In this document: positions 37,457-46,519 of the stretch, in pieces | How positions within the stretch are numbered: position 1 is the first letter of the stretch | How the letters are laid out: the number at the start of each line of letters is the position of its first letter | Assembly: GCA_030065875.1 (NCBI GenBank) | Contig: JASJCR010000022.1 | Span: 89,176 to 153,175, forward strand | Source of the DNA: Ardenticatenaceae bacterium | Lineage (GTDB): Bacteria > Chloroflexota > Anaerolineae > Promineifilales > Promineifilaceae | Length of the DNA stretch: 64,000 bases | Direction of reading: 5' to 3' | Position numbers and translations under genes: made by a program | Notes under the pieces: generated by a model | What the model was told of the DNA's origin: nothing | Seen by the model: only the letters and a program-made list of their open reading frames with translations | Databases searched by the model: none

Positions 37457-38980
37457 ATGGACATTATTGGCAAAGTCAACGCATTAGCAAAAAAGAGGTT
37501 ACGTTGGTTACAAAAGGTAACGGACGTCAATTCAACCGACCCTAGCCAACGGCGACGCGGCAAAATGTTAAATACCATTTTGTTGTGGTTTGTGGGCATT
37601 GCTCTATTGGCCATGGTTGCCAATTTGATTGGGCAGGCGATTGAGATATACGAAAACGAAGATGTCATCTTCACCTACTTCATTGCCTCGTTTATTATTG
37701 TCGGCATCGTTGTAATTTTTTGGATCAGCAAATATCGTTCGGTCGACTGGGCTGCTGCTCTATTTATCGTTTTCTTGACCTTCGCCTTATTCTATGGGGA
37801 TACGGTTGAGGAGAGCGTCCGCGGCCGGAATATGCTCATGCTGGTTATTCCAATTCTGCTGGCCGGCTTAATTTTGCGCCCGATCTTCAGTTTTTATGTG
37901 GCGTTTGGGATCGGCACGCTTTCGATTGTTGCGGCCCTTCTCACCCCCTCCGTCGACGCCAATATCTTTGGTATTTTTGGTTATATCGCGGCCGCATTAA
38001 TTTCTTACCTAACAACGCGACATTTGGAAAGGGTCGTAGACGATATTCAAGTTGCCAACCTGGAATTGGACAAGCGGGTAGCCCTGCGCACTCGAGAATT
38101 GCGCAAAACTAATTTACACCTGGAAGGGGAAATCGCCGAAAGAAAGCAAGCCCAAAAAGCGCTAGAAATTGAAAGAAGCCTGCTGACTGAGCGAGTGGAA
38201 GAACGGACCGCTGAAATTCGTTCAACCAATGAAGAATTGCGCCGCATGGCTCGCATCAAAGATGAATTTTTGGCCAATATGAGTCATGAGCTTAGAACGC
38301 CGCTCAACGCCATTATCGGTTACAGTGAGGTCATGCTCGAAGAAGCCGAGATCGAAAATAACTTGGAAGAAATCTACATCAATGACATTAGTCGGGTGCG
38401 TCAGGCCGGTCAACACCTCCTGCGCATCATCAATGATATTCTCGATCTTTCAAAAATTGAAGCCAACCAGATGACTCTGGATGTGGTCGACTTCTCGATT
38501 AAATCTTTGGTGAGCAGCGTCGTTGAAACCGTACGGCCGATGTCCAATCGCCAAAACAACAAGATCGAAATTAATCTCCTCACCGAAAATGATGAAATGA
38601 TATCTGATCCGCAAAAAATTCAGCAGATCCTGCTAAACTTGCTGAGCAACGCGGCCAAATTCACCGAAAATGGGTTGATTTCCATATCAACTTACAACGT
38701 CCACAACAACCGGGTTTGCTTTGAGGTGCGCGATACCGGTATCGGTATTCCACCAGCTGCCGTGAAAAATATCTTTGAATCGTTTCGTCAGGTGGATAAC
38801 TCTATGTCCCGCTCATTTGACGGCACCGGCTTGGGGTTAACCATTAGCAAACGCCTCAGCGAAATCTTGGGTGGAACAATCGAAGTTGAAAGCGAGCTTG
38901 GACAGGGAACCGTGTTCCGCCTGTGCATTCGCCAACGGCTTAAAGCAACAAATCCCCCAGCGGTTGAACACTTAATGTAA
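37457..38980 (+). CDS. Membrane histidine kinase (orphan)
   Basis: A 507-residue sensor kinase. About six N-terminal helices (40-180) form a compact membrane sensor, then a coiled coil (about 195-270), HisKA box FLANMSHELRTPLNAIIGYS with the phospho-acceptor His, and a full HATPase domain (N box LLNLLSNAAKFTENG, G1 VRDTGIGIPP, F box FESFRQVDNS, G2 GTGLGLTISKRL). No receiver domain and no response regulator adjoins it. It follows the cyclase by 57 bases on the same strand, so it could be co-transcribed, though a functional link is not shown. Confidence 0.92.
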   Translation: MDIIGKVNALAKKRLRWLQKVTDVNSTDPSQRRRGKMLNTILLWFVGIALLAMVANLIGQAIEIYENEDVIFTYFIASFIIVGIVVIFWISKYRSVDWAAALFIVFLTFALFYGDTVEESVRGRNMLMLVIPILLAGLILRPIFSFYVAFGIGTLSIVAALLTPSVDANIFGIFGYIAAALISYLTTRHLERVVDDIQVANLELDKRVALRTRELRKTNLHLEGEIAERKQAQKALEIERSLLTERVEERTAEIRSTNEELRRMARIKDEFLANMSHELRTPLNAIIGYSEVMLEEAEIENNLEEIYINDISRVRQAGQHLLRIINDILDLSKIEANQMTLDVVDFSIKSLVSSVVETVRPMSNRQNNKIEINLLTENDEMISDPQKIQQILLNLLSNAAKFTENGLISISTYNVHNNRVCFEVRDTGIGIPPAAVKNIFESFRQVDNSMSRSFDGTGLGLTISKRLSEILGGTIEVESELGQGTVFRLCIRQRLKATNPPAVEHLM

Positions 38981-39053
38981 TCGCTGGTCCTCTACTTTTT
39001 CTCTACCTTCCGTTCTTCCAACCTGCGTACTATAATCGAGAGAAACACCTTCT

Positions 39054-39081
39054 CTGATTAGTGACATCTGTCACTAATCAG
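39054..39081. repeat. Perfect 13-base palindrome
   Basis: CTGATTAGTGACA (39054-39066), TC, TGTCACTAATCAG (39069-39081). There is no T run, so it is not a standard terminator. It lies in the 194-base gap about 95 bases before the SLC13-type gene start and could be an operator or a small dispersed palindrome, similar in style to 18318-18350. Confidence 0.75.
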
Positions 39082-39174
39082 GTGCAGTAATTGAGAGTAA
39101 TCTTAGGTTCGTAAACGCCTCACTCTCTATTAATTTACCGGCTTCCCATTCCAACGCGCCAGGAGAATGATTAA

Positions 39175-41052
39175 ATGAGTGTTGAAGGTTGGATGGTCCT
39201 CGGAATATTAACCGTATCAATCATTTTTTTTGTTACTGAGTGGCTGCGTGTCGATGTGGTTGCCTTAGGAGTCGTAGTGTCCTTGATGGTCACCAATTTA
39301 CTGACTCCAGCCGAGGCATTGGCCGGTTTTGCCAGCACCACAGTGGCCACCATCACCGCCCTCTTTATCGTCGGGGGCGGCATCATGCAAACCGGCTTGG
39401 CTGATCAAATTGGTCGTCGGGTATTGGCGATCGCCGGCCGTGAAGAAAAACGGCTGATGGTGGTCTTGATGGCGGCTGTTGGCCTTCTTTCCGGCTTCAT
39501 GAGCTCCACCGGAACGGTTGCCGTGCTGCTGCCATCGGTCCTGATCGTGGCCCGCAGCGCCAAAATTAGCCCGGCCAAGCTGATGATGCCGCTGGCCTAT
39601 GGCTCACTCTTAGGTGGCGCGTTAACTTTAATTGGTACCCCCCCCAATATCGTCGCTTCCGAAGCGATGGCTGAGGCGGGGCTGGAGCCGTTTGGTTTCT
39701 TTAGTTTTACCCTTATCGGTCTCGTTTTGCTGGCTGTGGGCACCATTTATATGGTGACAGTGGCCCGCCACTTGCTGCCCGATCACCGGCCGGATGTGGG
39801 CGACCAGCCGCTAATGCTGGCGCGAGAGCTCATAAAAGCCCATCAGCTCGACGAACACATGTGGCGGCTGCGGGTGCGTCGGGGATCTCCCCTGATCGGT
39901 CTCACTCTAAAAGCGGCCGATCTGCGCTACCAGTATGACATCACTATTTTAAATGTCATTCGTGAGGTTGGAGAAAGACCGGAGTTTTCCCTGGTTAATC
40001 TTGGCGATCGCCGACGAAATGGAAAGCCTCAAACTGAAATCTTATCTCCCTCGGGTGATATGATTATCAATTTAGATGACGTCTTAATCGTAGAAGGAGA
40101 AACCAAGGATCTCAATCGGGTATCGGTGGCCTTGAAGCTCAGCGTTCAAGCCCCGGAATCGGTTGACGAGGCGTTTCTTCTCGGTGATGAGCTGGGCGTG
40201 GCTGAAGTTCTTTTACCGCAGCGATCCCGGCTCATCGGCCAAACATTAACGGAAGCCCGCTTTGGATCGCAATACAACCTCAACGTTCTGGCCATCCTGC
40301 GACCCGGGTTTAAGGAGCCTCTCGATATCGAAACAACCGAACTGGCTTTTGGCGATACGCTGCTCGTTCAGGGATTATGGCGCCATATCGCCGATCTGAA
40401 AAAACGGCCGCGAACCTTTATTGTGACCGGTGAACCGGAGGCGATGATCGGTCCACCCCATCAAAAACGGGCCCCGGTCGCCCTGGCGATTGTCATCGGC
40501 ATGATCGTGGTCATGGTCGGCGGCTGGCTGGACGTCACCACGGCCGGCTTAACGGCCGCTATTTTGATGGTGATTTCCGGCTGTCTGACCATGGATGAAG
40601 CGTATCGATCGATCGATTGGAAAAGCATTTTTCTGGTAGCCGGTATGCTCCCCATGAGCGCGGCCCTTTCTCAGACCGGACTGGTAGATGCCGCCGCTGC
40701 CTCGCTGGTTACGCTGCTCGGTGAGTTAAATCCGCGAGCGATTATCTCCGCTCTCTTTCTCGCCACCGCCCTCTTCTCCCAGGTGTTGTCCAATACGACC
40801 ACCACCGTCATTATCGCCCCCATCGCCCTGGCCGCCGCCGTGACGCTGGGGGTTGACGCTCGGCCGTTTCTAATGGCCGTCGCCATTGGAGCGTCGATGG
40901 CGTTTGTAACCCCGGTCGCCTCCCCGGTCAACACCCTGGTCATGACGCCCGGGTCGTACAGCTTCGGAGATTACGTAAAAGTAGGACTGCCGCTGCTGAT
41001 TATCACCTGGATTGTAACCATTATTATTTTACCGTTTGTCTTTCCTCTTTAA
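39175..41052 (+). CDS. SLC13-type anion transporter with two RCK_C domains
   Basis: A 625-residue membrane protein of the DASS/CitMHS-like group (sodium- or proton-coupled sulfate, phosphate or dicarboxylate uptake). Two membrane halves carry the re-entrant-loop motifs GFMSSTGTVAVLLPS with LIGTPPNIVASEAM, and QVLSNTTTTVIIAPIAL with VTPVASPVNTLVM. Between them (about residues 215-425) lie two TrkA-C (RCK_C) ligand-binding domains, which often give regulation by a bound nucleotide or ion. AGGAG precedes the ATG. The substrate is unknown. Confidence 0.9.
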   Translation: MSVEGWMVLGILTVSIIFFVTEWLRVDVVALGVVVSLMVTNLLTPAEALAGFASTTVATITALFIVGGGIMQTGLADQIGRRVLAIAGREEKRLMVVLMAAVGLLSGFMSSTGTVAVLLPSVLIVARSAKISPAKLMMPLAYGSLLGGALTLIGTPPNIVASEAMAEAGLEPFGFFSFTLIGLVLLAVGTIYMVTVARHLLPDHRPDVGDQPLMLARELIKAHQLDEHMWRLRVRRGSPLIGLTLKAADLRYQYDITILNVIREVGERPEFSLVNLGDRRRNGKPQTEILSPSGDMIINLDDVLIVEGETKDLNRVSVALKLSVQAPESVDEAFLLGDELGVAEVLLPQRSRLIGQTLTEARFGSQYNLNVLAILRPGFKEPLDIETTELAFGDTLLVQGLWRHIADLKKRPRTFIVTGEPEAMIGPPHQKRAPVALAIVIGMIVVMVGGWLDVTTAGLTAAILMVISGCLTMDEAYRSIDWKSIFLVAGMLPMSAALSQTGLVDAAAASLVTLLGELNPRAIISALFLATALFSQVLSNTTTTVIIAPIALAAAVTLGVDARPFLMAVAIGASMAFVTPVASPVNTLVMTPGSYSFGDYVKVGLPLLIITWIVTIIILPFVFPL

Positions 41053-41065
41053 TCTAACGCGATGA

Positions 41066-41145
41066 AAATTTACGATTTTTGATTTTCGATTTACGATAAG
41101 GTTTGTGCTTTCGTAAATCGTTAATCATCAATCGTCAATCGATTG
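41066..41145. repeat. AT-rich palindromic repeat, TTTACGATTTTT family
   Basis: ATTTACGATTTTTGATTTTC on the left is complemented by TCGTAAATCGTTAATCATCA with further TCAATCG units on the right. It fills the gap between two plus-strand genes. Similar TTCGTATT words recur at 42404-42462 and, inverted, near 63864-63885. Confidence 0.65.
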
Positions 41146-41161
41146 ACTTTGGAGAAGAGAG

Positions 41162-42322
41162 ATGAAAAACAGAAAATGGCTCCGCTGGGTGGGCGGACTG
41201 GCGCTTCTGGTGCTCTTATTGTGTGGTGCGGTGGTGTGGTGGGCCAGTCAACAGGTCAGTTTGAGGCCGTTTCTGGCCGAGGCAGGGGTAGCCGATGTCG
41301 AGCTGCCACCCGGCTTTTCAGCCACCGTTTTTGCCGAGGGGCTTGATGGACCGCGCTTTATGGCTGTGGGGCCCGACAATCAACTGTATGTTGCTGATCG
41401 AAGAAATGGTCGTATCGTGGCGCTGCCCGATCAAAATAATGACGGTCAAGCGGATGAAATTCGGGTTTTTGCCGCCAACGTTGGTGCCGTCCACAGCATA
41501 ATTTTTCATGAAGGGGCCTGGTATGCCGGTATCCCCAGCGGCGTGATACGCTTCTGGGATGAGGACGGGGATGGCGTCTCTGATCGTCGCGAAACGGTGA
41601 TCGATAACCTGCCTACCAGCGGCTCGCACACCACCCGCACCGTCGAATTTTTACCGGACGGCCGCATGGTGGTCTCGGTCGGGTCCAGCTGCAACGTGTG
41701 CGATGAAGATGATCCCCGTCGCGCGGCTATTGTCGTTTATGATGGCCCCAACGGCGGTGGTGAAACCCTTTTTGCCACCGGTTTACGCAATGCGGTGGGG
41801 CTTGATGTGGAACCGGCCGGCGGCGCCTTATGGGCCACCAACAACGGCCGGGACCTCATGGGGGACGATACCCCACCGGAAACGATTTTCGAGGTTGAAG
41901 AAAACGGATTTTACGGATGGCCGGTGTGCCACAGCGCTGAAATTGTCGATCCCGATATGGGATTTCCCGGCGCCTGCGATAACGTTTTGCCTCCGGTAGT
42001 GGACATGCAGGCTCACTCAGCCCCTCTGGGGTTAACATTTTATGATGGCGATGCCTTTCCGGCCGAATACCAGGGCGACCTCTTCATCGCCTTTCATGGA
42101 TCTTGGAATCGCTCAATCCCCACCGGTTATAAAGTTGTGCGCCTGCCGTTTGAAGACGGTCAGCCGGGTTCAGAAGTGGTCGATTTTGCCACGGGATGGC
42201 TCAATGAAGAATCCGGAGAAGCGGCCGGGCGGCCGGTTGGAGTCACGGTTGGGGCTGATGGTGCTTTATACGTCAGCGATGATAAAGGTGGATATATTTA
42301 TCGCATCGCCTACCAGGAATAA
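41162..42322 (+). CDS. Secreted PQQ-type sugar dehydrogenase (sorbosone dehydrogenase-like)
   Basis: A 386-residue exported beta-propeller. N-terminal signal anchor (LALLVLLLCGAVVWWAS), then ELPPGFSATVFAEGLDGPR, the family opening, and PGACDNVLPPVVDMQAHSAP, which carries the histidine of the dehydrogenase active site in this group. DEDGDGVSDR near 140 may bind calcium. It lacks the cytochrome domain of the relative at 19763-21577. GGAGAAGAG precedes the ATG. The natural sugar and the cofactor are inferred from family only. Confidence 0.87.
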   Translation: MKNRKWLRWVGGLALLVLLLCGAVVWWASQQVSLRPFLAEAGVADVELPPGFSATVFAEGLDGPRFMAVGPDNQLYVADRRNGRIVALPDQNNDGQADEIRVFAANVGAVHSIIFHEGAWYAGIPSGVIRFWDEDGDGVSDRRETVIDNLPTSGSHTTRTVEFLPDGRMVVSVGSSCNVCDEDDPRRAAIVVYDGPNGGGETLFATGLRNAVGLDVEPAGGALWATNNGRDLMGDDTPPETIFEVEENGFYGWPVCHSAEIVDPDMGFPGACDNVLPPVVDMQAHSAPLGLTFYDGDAFPAEYQGDLFIAFHGSWNRSIPTGYKVVRLPFEDGQPGSEVVDFATGWLNEESGEAAGRPVGVTVGADGALYVSDDKGGYIYRIAYQE

Positions 42323-42403
42323 AAAGTCCTGAGGTCTGAGTGCTGAGTGCTGAGTAGGCTCACTCAATCGTAAAGCAAAAATGGTCAATCGCTAATCAAC
42401 TCA

Positions 42404-42462
42404 TTTCGTATCTCGTATCTCGTATTTCATATTTCGTATCTCGTATCTCGTATTTCCTATCT
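42404..42462. repeat. Tandem TCTCGTAT / TTCGTAT repeat
   Basis: Runs of TCGTATCTCGTATCTCGTAT and TTTCATATTTCG make an imperfect tandem array of units about 7-10 bases long. Just upstream (42335-42365) is a second short tandem, GAGTGCTGAGTGCTGAGT. Both sit between convergent genes. Too short and regular for CRISPR. Confidence 0.7.
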
Positions 42463-42466
42463 CCCC

Positions 42467-43912
42467 TTATTCTCCATTTTTGCCCACAAGGGTTTGCCAA
42501 ACCGTGCGCACCAGAATCTTGATATCGAGCAAAAGCGACCAATTTTCAATATACCAGAGATCGAACTTGGTTCTTTCGGCGATTGACGTGTCTCCACGCA
42601 GGCCGTTTACCTGGGCCCAGCCGGTCATCCCGGCTTTTGTTTGATGGCGATCCATATAGCGGGGCACGCTTTCTCGGAATTGGTCAACGTAATACGGCTG
42701 CTCCGGCCGGGGGCCAACCAGGCTCATTTCCCCTAGCAGCACGTTGATAAATTGCGGCAGTTCATCGATATCCACCTTGCGCAAAAATCGGCCCAAGCGC
42801 GTTTGGCGGGGATCGTCATCAACCGTCCAGCCAGGACCGTATTTCTCCGCATCGGAACGCATCGAACGAAATTTCAAAATCCTGAACGGTTTGCCGTCCA
42901 ACCCCATGCGATCCTGAACAAAAAAGACCGAACCAGGGGATTCCAGACGAATGGCAACCGCCACCAGAACCAGTAAAGGAGAAAGAAAAATAAGGCCAAA
43001 AAGGGAACCCAAAATATCAAACAGTCGCTTAAAAATCAGCAGATAACCGCGCATGGCAAAATCGCGCACGGAAAGAAGCGGTAAACCACCTAAATCATCA
43101 ATTGAGGGTTGGGTGGCCACAAACTGGAAGATATCAGGGAAAATTTTGATCGAAACCTGCCCCCGCTCACACATAGCGATGACTTTGACGGTTTCGCGAT
43201 GACCTCTCTCCGGCATGGCAATAATTACCTCATCAATTTGCAGATCATCGATAAGATCGGGTAAATCCGGAATTCGGCCGACGATGGGAATGCCGGCAAT
43301 CGCCTCCATCTCTTCCTCATCGTCTACCTCGTTCGCGGTCTCGGCCACCAGGCCAACCACATCATATCCCAACCGAGGAGACCAAATAATGCGCTGCAGC
43401 ACAATGCGCGCCATTTCATCAGATCCGACAATTAGCGTGCGGTCCTTTCCCCATCCCCTTCTTTGCAGAAAAACGCGCGTCTCCTGATGCGCTACCCGGC
43501 CGGTCATTAGCAGGATGATCATCAACATCCAGGCATAAATAACCATCGCTCGAGGAAATTCAAAATCCGGCGAAAATACAAAGATCGAAATGGCGACAGA
43601 AAGCATTGTCCCTAATGTCACCGCCGGAAATAGGGCATAAAATTGATCAACCCGGGATGTCGCCCGCGGAATATAGTAGAGGCGAAAGGTAAATAACGTG
43701 GCCAATACGGTGATCATCCCAATGATCATTAACCCAAGATAGCTTTCAAAGGATGCGCCTTCAACCAGCGGTTCGGGGAAAGGGACGCGCGAGCGGATGA
43801 TAAAAGCCAGCGAAAAAGAGAGACCGACCAGGGCCGCATCCAAAAGAACCAGCGTAAAAGCGTAGATATTCCTTAAATCTTGAGTTTTAAGCTTGAGTTT
43901 GACGTTTTCCAT
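42467..43912 (-). CDS. Polyprenyl glycosylphosphotransferase (second initiating enzyme)
   Basis: A 481-residue WbaP/WcaJ-type phosphoglycosyltransferase. Four N-terminal helices, a Rossmann-like domain (RTLIVGSDEMARIVLQRI), a fifth hydrophobic segment near 295-320, and a complete catalytic domain (ESPGSVFFVQDRMGLDGKPF, LKFRSMR, VDIDELPQFINVLLGEMSLV, VGPRPEQP, GMTGWAQVNGLRG). It may start a different glycan from the enzyme at 23031-24545. It follows a GT2 gene by 8 bases on the minus strand and overlaps nothing. Confidence 0.95.
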   Translation of the reverse strand: MENVKLKLKTQDLRNIYAFTLVLLDAALVGLSFSLAFIIRSRVPFPEPLVEGASFESYLGLMIIGMITVLATLFTFRLYYIPRATSRVDQFYALFPAVTLGTMLSVAISIFVFSPDFEFPRAMVIYAWMLMIILLMTGRVAHQETRVFLQRRGWGKDRTLIVGSDEMARIVLQRIIWSPRLGYDVVGLVAETANEVDDEEEMEAIAGIPIVGRIPDLPDLIDDLQIDEVIIAMPERGHRETVKVIAMCERGQVSIKIFPDIFQFVATQPSIDDLGGLPLLSVRDFAMRGYLLIFKRLFDILGSLFGLIFLSPLLVLVAVAIRLESPGSVFFVQDRMGLDGKPFRILKFRSMRSDAEKYGPGWTVDDDPRQTRLGRFLRKVDIDELPQFINVLLGEMSLVGPRPEQPYYVDQFRESVPRYMDRHQTKAGMTGWAQVNGLRGDTSIAERTKFDLWYIENWSLLLDIKILVRTVWQTLVGKNGE

Positions 43913-43920
43913 ATCGAAAA

Positions 43921-44823
43921 TTAAGGGGTCTGATACGATTGGGCGATCTGCCTCAATTCAGGCCACAGCCTGGGTCCTCCTTTAAAAGCCAAACCCAGCA
44001 TGATCAGCCAGTGAAGCCAAAACGGGGTATCAGCCCGATAATGTTTGTAATAAAAAATGGGCATCGCTCGATAAAATTCAAATTGCGCCCGAGGGTTTTG
44101 TCGGCTTGATGCCCGTTTGACGTGTAAAACGGTGACCTCCGGATTATAAATCACCTGCCAGCCAGCGTCCTTTATCCGCTTGGCCCAATCGAGATCTTCC
44201 CCATACATAAAAAAGGTTTCATCCAGGAGGCCAACTTGTTGGATCGCTGCTGTGCGCACCATCATAAACGCCCCAACAACAGAATCTACTTCGGCAATTT
44301 TGCGTTCATCGAGAAAAGTCATGTTGTAGCGGCCGAATCGGGGGGAGTTTGGATACAGACGACTTAAACCCAACATGCGATAAATCGAGACCTCCGGCGT
44401 CGGAAAAGCTCGCCGGCACGCCAAATCCAGATGGCCGTCCGGCAAAACCAGACGAGGACCCAAAACACCAATCTGTGGATTTTCATCCATATAGCGCACA
44501 AACCGGTCAAAACAATCTGGGGGAACTTCCGTATCCGGATTGAGCAGCAAACAATAACGCGGCGGATCGCTGCTTTGCACCCCCAGTTCGCGTAACCCCT
44601 GATTGTTCCCAGCCGGGTAACCCAAATTATCGCTGTTGGCAATTACCTTAACCGTTGGGAACCGCTCCCGCACCATTTGCACCGTATCGTCTTGCGACAC
44701 GTTGTCAACCACGATCACTTCGTAAGTGACATTACCGGTGCTGGCCAGCACCGTTTCAAGGCAGCGCGCCAACAGGTCACAAACGTTGAAGCTAACAATG
44801 ACGACGGCAAGATCAACCGACAT
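43921..44823 (-). CDS. Family 2 glycosyltransferase, rhamnosyltransferase-like
   Basis: A 300-residue GT-A glycosyltransferase. VVIVSFNVCDLLARCLETV, VIVVDNVSQDDT, the metal motif CLLLNPDTEVPP, and VGLLDETFFMYGEDLDWAKR as in WcaA/rhamnosyltransferases. It is the first gene of a two-gene minus-strand unit with the initiating sugar transferase, so it probably adds the second sugar of that glycan. Sugar identity is unknown. Its start faces the S41 protease gene across a 302-base gap. Confidence 0.92.
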   Translation of the reverse strand: MSVDLAVVIVSFNVCDLLARCLETVLASTGNVTYEVIVVDNVSQDDTVQMVRERFPTVKVIANSDNLGYPAGNNQGLRELGVQSSDPPRYCLLLNPDTEVPPDCFDRFVRYMDENPQIGVLGPRLVLPDGHLDLACRRAFPTPEVSIYRMLGLSRLYPNSPRFGRYNMTFLDERKIAEVDSVVGAFMMVRTAAIQQVGLLDETFFMYGEDLDWAKRIKDAGWQVIYNPEVTVLHVKRASSRQNPRAQFEFYRAMPIFYYKHYRADTPFWLHWLIMLGLAFKGGPRLWPELRQIAQSYQTP

Positions 44824-44968
44824 AAATGGTTCCTATGAATTCAGGTTTTGACCGCTTTTTCGGTCCATAATCAATTCCAAAAGATTTGGGAAGCGGCCGA
44901 AAATTTTAGCACAGAAATTGGAAGGGCGCTTGTGTCCTAAACCTGCTCAAAATGAACGATTCGTTTAC

Positions 44969-45097
44969 TGATATATTGGTATATTAGTTTACTGGCTTAT
45001 CAAAATACATTTAAAACTGAATGCGTCACCACGCCAATCCACCGATACACCAGTAACTAATAACCAATACACCAATAACCTAATATACCAATATACT
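44969..45097. repeat. AT-rich palindromic repeat, second copy
   Basis: ATATATTGGTATATTAGTTT on the left; CCAGTAACTAATAACCAATA, CACCAATAACC and TAATATACCAATATAC on the right. Same family as 30575-30727. It occupies the middle of the 302-base gap between divergent genes, so any promoters for these genes must lie beside or within it. No gene is seen. Confidence 0.75.
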
Positions 45098-45125
45098 CTT
45101 TAATCTTTCCACCCATTAAAACCCA

Positions 45126-46427
45126 ATGAACAATTCCGAACCCAACTCAATGTGGACGAAATTCCGCTTTTTTGACATCGTTTCATCCCTGCTAATGGCC
45201 CTGGTCTTCTTTGGGCTGGGATACATGCTCGGCCAATCTCGCTTGGCTCCTTTAAATTTTATTGGCCCAGCGGCCGATACTCCCGCTGAAGCGCGGGAAG
45301 CATTTGCCCCTTTCTGGGAGGTTTGGCAGCTGGTGAATAACAACCACTTAAACCAACCGCTCGATCAGGAGGTCCTGGCTGAGGGAGCGATCAACGGCAT
45401 GTTGGCCACCCTGGAGGACCCGTATACAAACTATCTGCCACCCTCATCGCAGGAAGCGGCCGAGGCATCCTTTGAAGGTCAAATAGAAGGAATCGGCGCC
45501 GAAGTGCAAAATATCAACGGGGATATCACGATTATTTCCCCTTATGATGGGTCCCCGGCTGCCGAGGCAGGTTTATTGCCCCAGGATATCATTCGCCTGG
45601 TCGATGGGGTTGACATCACCGGGTTTGACATCCTGGATGCCGCTAATTTGGTGCGCGGACCGGCCGGGACCGATGTGTCATTAACCATCGAACGGGATGG
45701 AGAGTCATTTACGATCGTGGTCACCCGCGGCGTGATCGATATCGCTTCGGTACGCACCCAAGAGCTGGAAAACGGTCTTTTGCTCATCCGACTCAGCCAG
45801 TTTGGAGAGCGCACGGCCGCGGAACTCGAGGAAGCGCTTCAGCCGCTCGAAACTGAGCCGATTCGCGGCCTGGTGCTCGATTTGCGGCGCAATCCCGGCG
45901 GCAGTTTAACCACAGTCGTGGATGTTGCGGATCAATTTTTGGCTGGGGGGACCATCATCACTGAAGAGTATGCCAGCGGCCGGGTAGACCAAATTGAGGC
46001 CACAGAAGATGGACTGGCTCTCGACATCCCCATGATTGTTCTGGTCGATGAAGGAAGTGCCAGCGCCGCCGAAGTGCTGGCCGGATCACTGCGCGATCAA
46101 GAACGGGCGCTGCTGGTCGGCACCACAACCTTTGGCAAAGGAACCGTCCAAAGCTGGAGCAATTTGCGCAACGGCGGCGGTGTACGCATCACCGTGGCCC
46201 GCTGGTTAACACCGGCAGGCACCTGGGTCCATGAAACCGGTCTGCTGCCAGATATTGTGGTCGAGCTGCCTGCTGAACCAATAATAAGCCCGCTTGATGA
46301 CCCGCAGCTGAGTGCGGCCGTTGAGCAGCTGCTGAGCCAAATTGAGCAAACAGACCAGGCTGCAAATGAAGGAATCACCCACAGCAAAAGTTCCCCGGTC
46401 AAAGGGAGCACCTTGGGTTATAATTGA
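45126..46427 (+). CDS. S41 family carboxy-terminal processing peptidase
   Basis: A 433-residue membrane-anchored serine protease of the CtpA type. An N-terminal helix (about 18-36), a PDZ domain near 120-205 (DITIISPYDGSPAAEAGLLP), and a catalytic core with the Ser-Lys dyad S313 (in DEGSASAAE) and K338 (in TFGKGTVQS), 25 residues apart as in the family. It trims C-termini of exported proteins. Start ATG at 45126 has only a weak ribosome-binding site. Typical length. Confidence 0.95.
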   Translation: MNNSEPNSMWTKFRFFDIVSSLLMALVFFGLGYMLGQSRLAPLNFIGPAADTPAEAREAFAPFWEVWQLVNNNHLNQPLDQEVLAEGAINGMLATLEDPYTNYLPPSSQEAAEASFEGQIEGIGAEVQNINGDITIISPYDGSPAAEAGLLPQDIIRLVDGVDITGFDILDAANLVRGPAGTDVSLTIERDGESFTIVVTRGVIDIASVRTQELENGLLLIRLSQFGERTAAELEEALQPLETEPIRGLVLDLRRNPGGSLTTVVDVADQFLAGGTIITEEYASGRVDQIEATEDGLALDIPMIVLVDEGSASAAEVLAGSLRDQERALLVGTTTFGKGTVQSWSNLRNGGGVRITVARWLTPAGTWVHETGLLPDIVVELPAEPIISPLDDPQLSAAVEQLLSQIEQTDQAANEGITHSKSSPVKGSTLGYN

Positions 46428-46519
46428 CAGATCAACCCCAAACAGGTTGCCCAACGCGGTGGTTGTAATTTTGCACATCAACCAACCCAAATACCGCAAG
46501 CGGGGATTTCTTTCCTGAT

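Noticed and set aside
42404..42462. CRISPR-like array
   Set aside because: The repeat unit is only about 7-10 bases with no unique spacers of constant length, and there are no cas genes.
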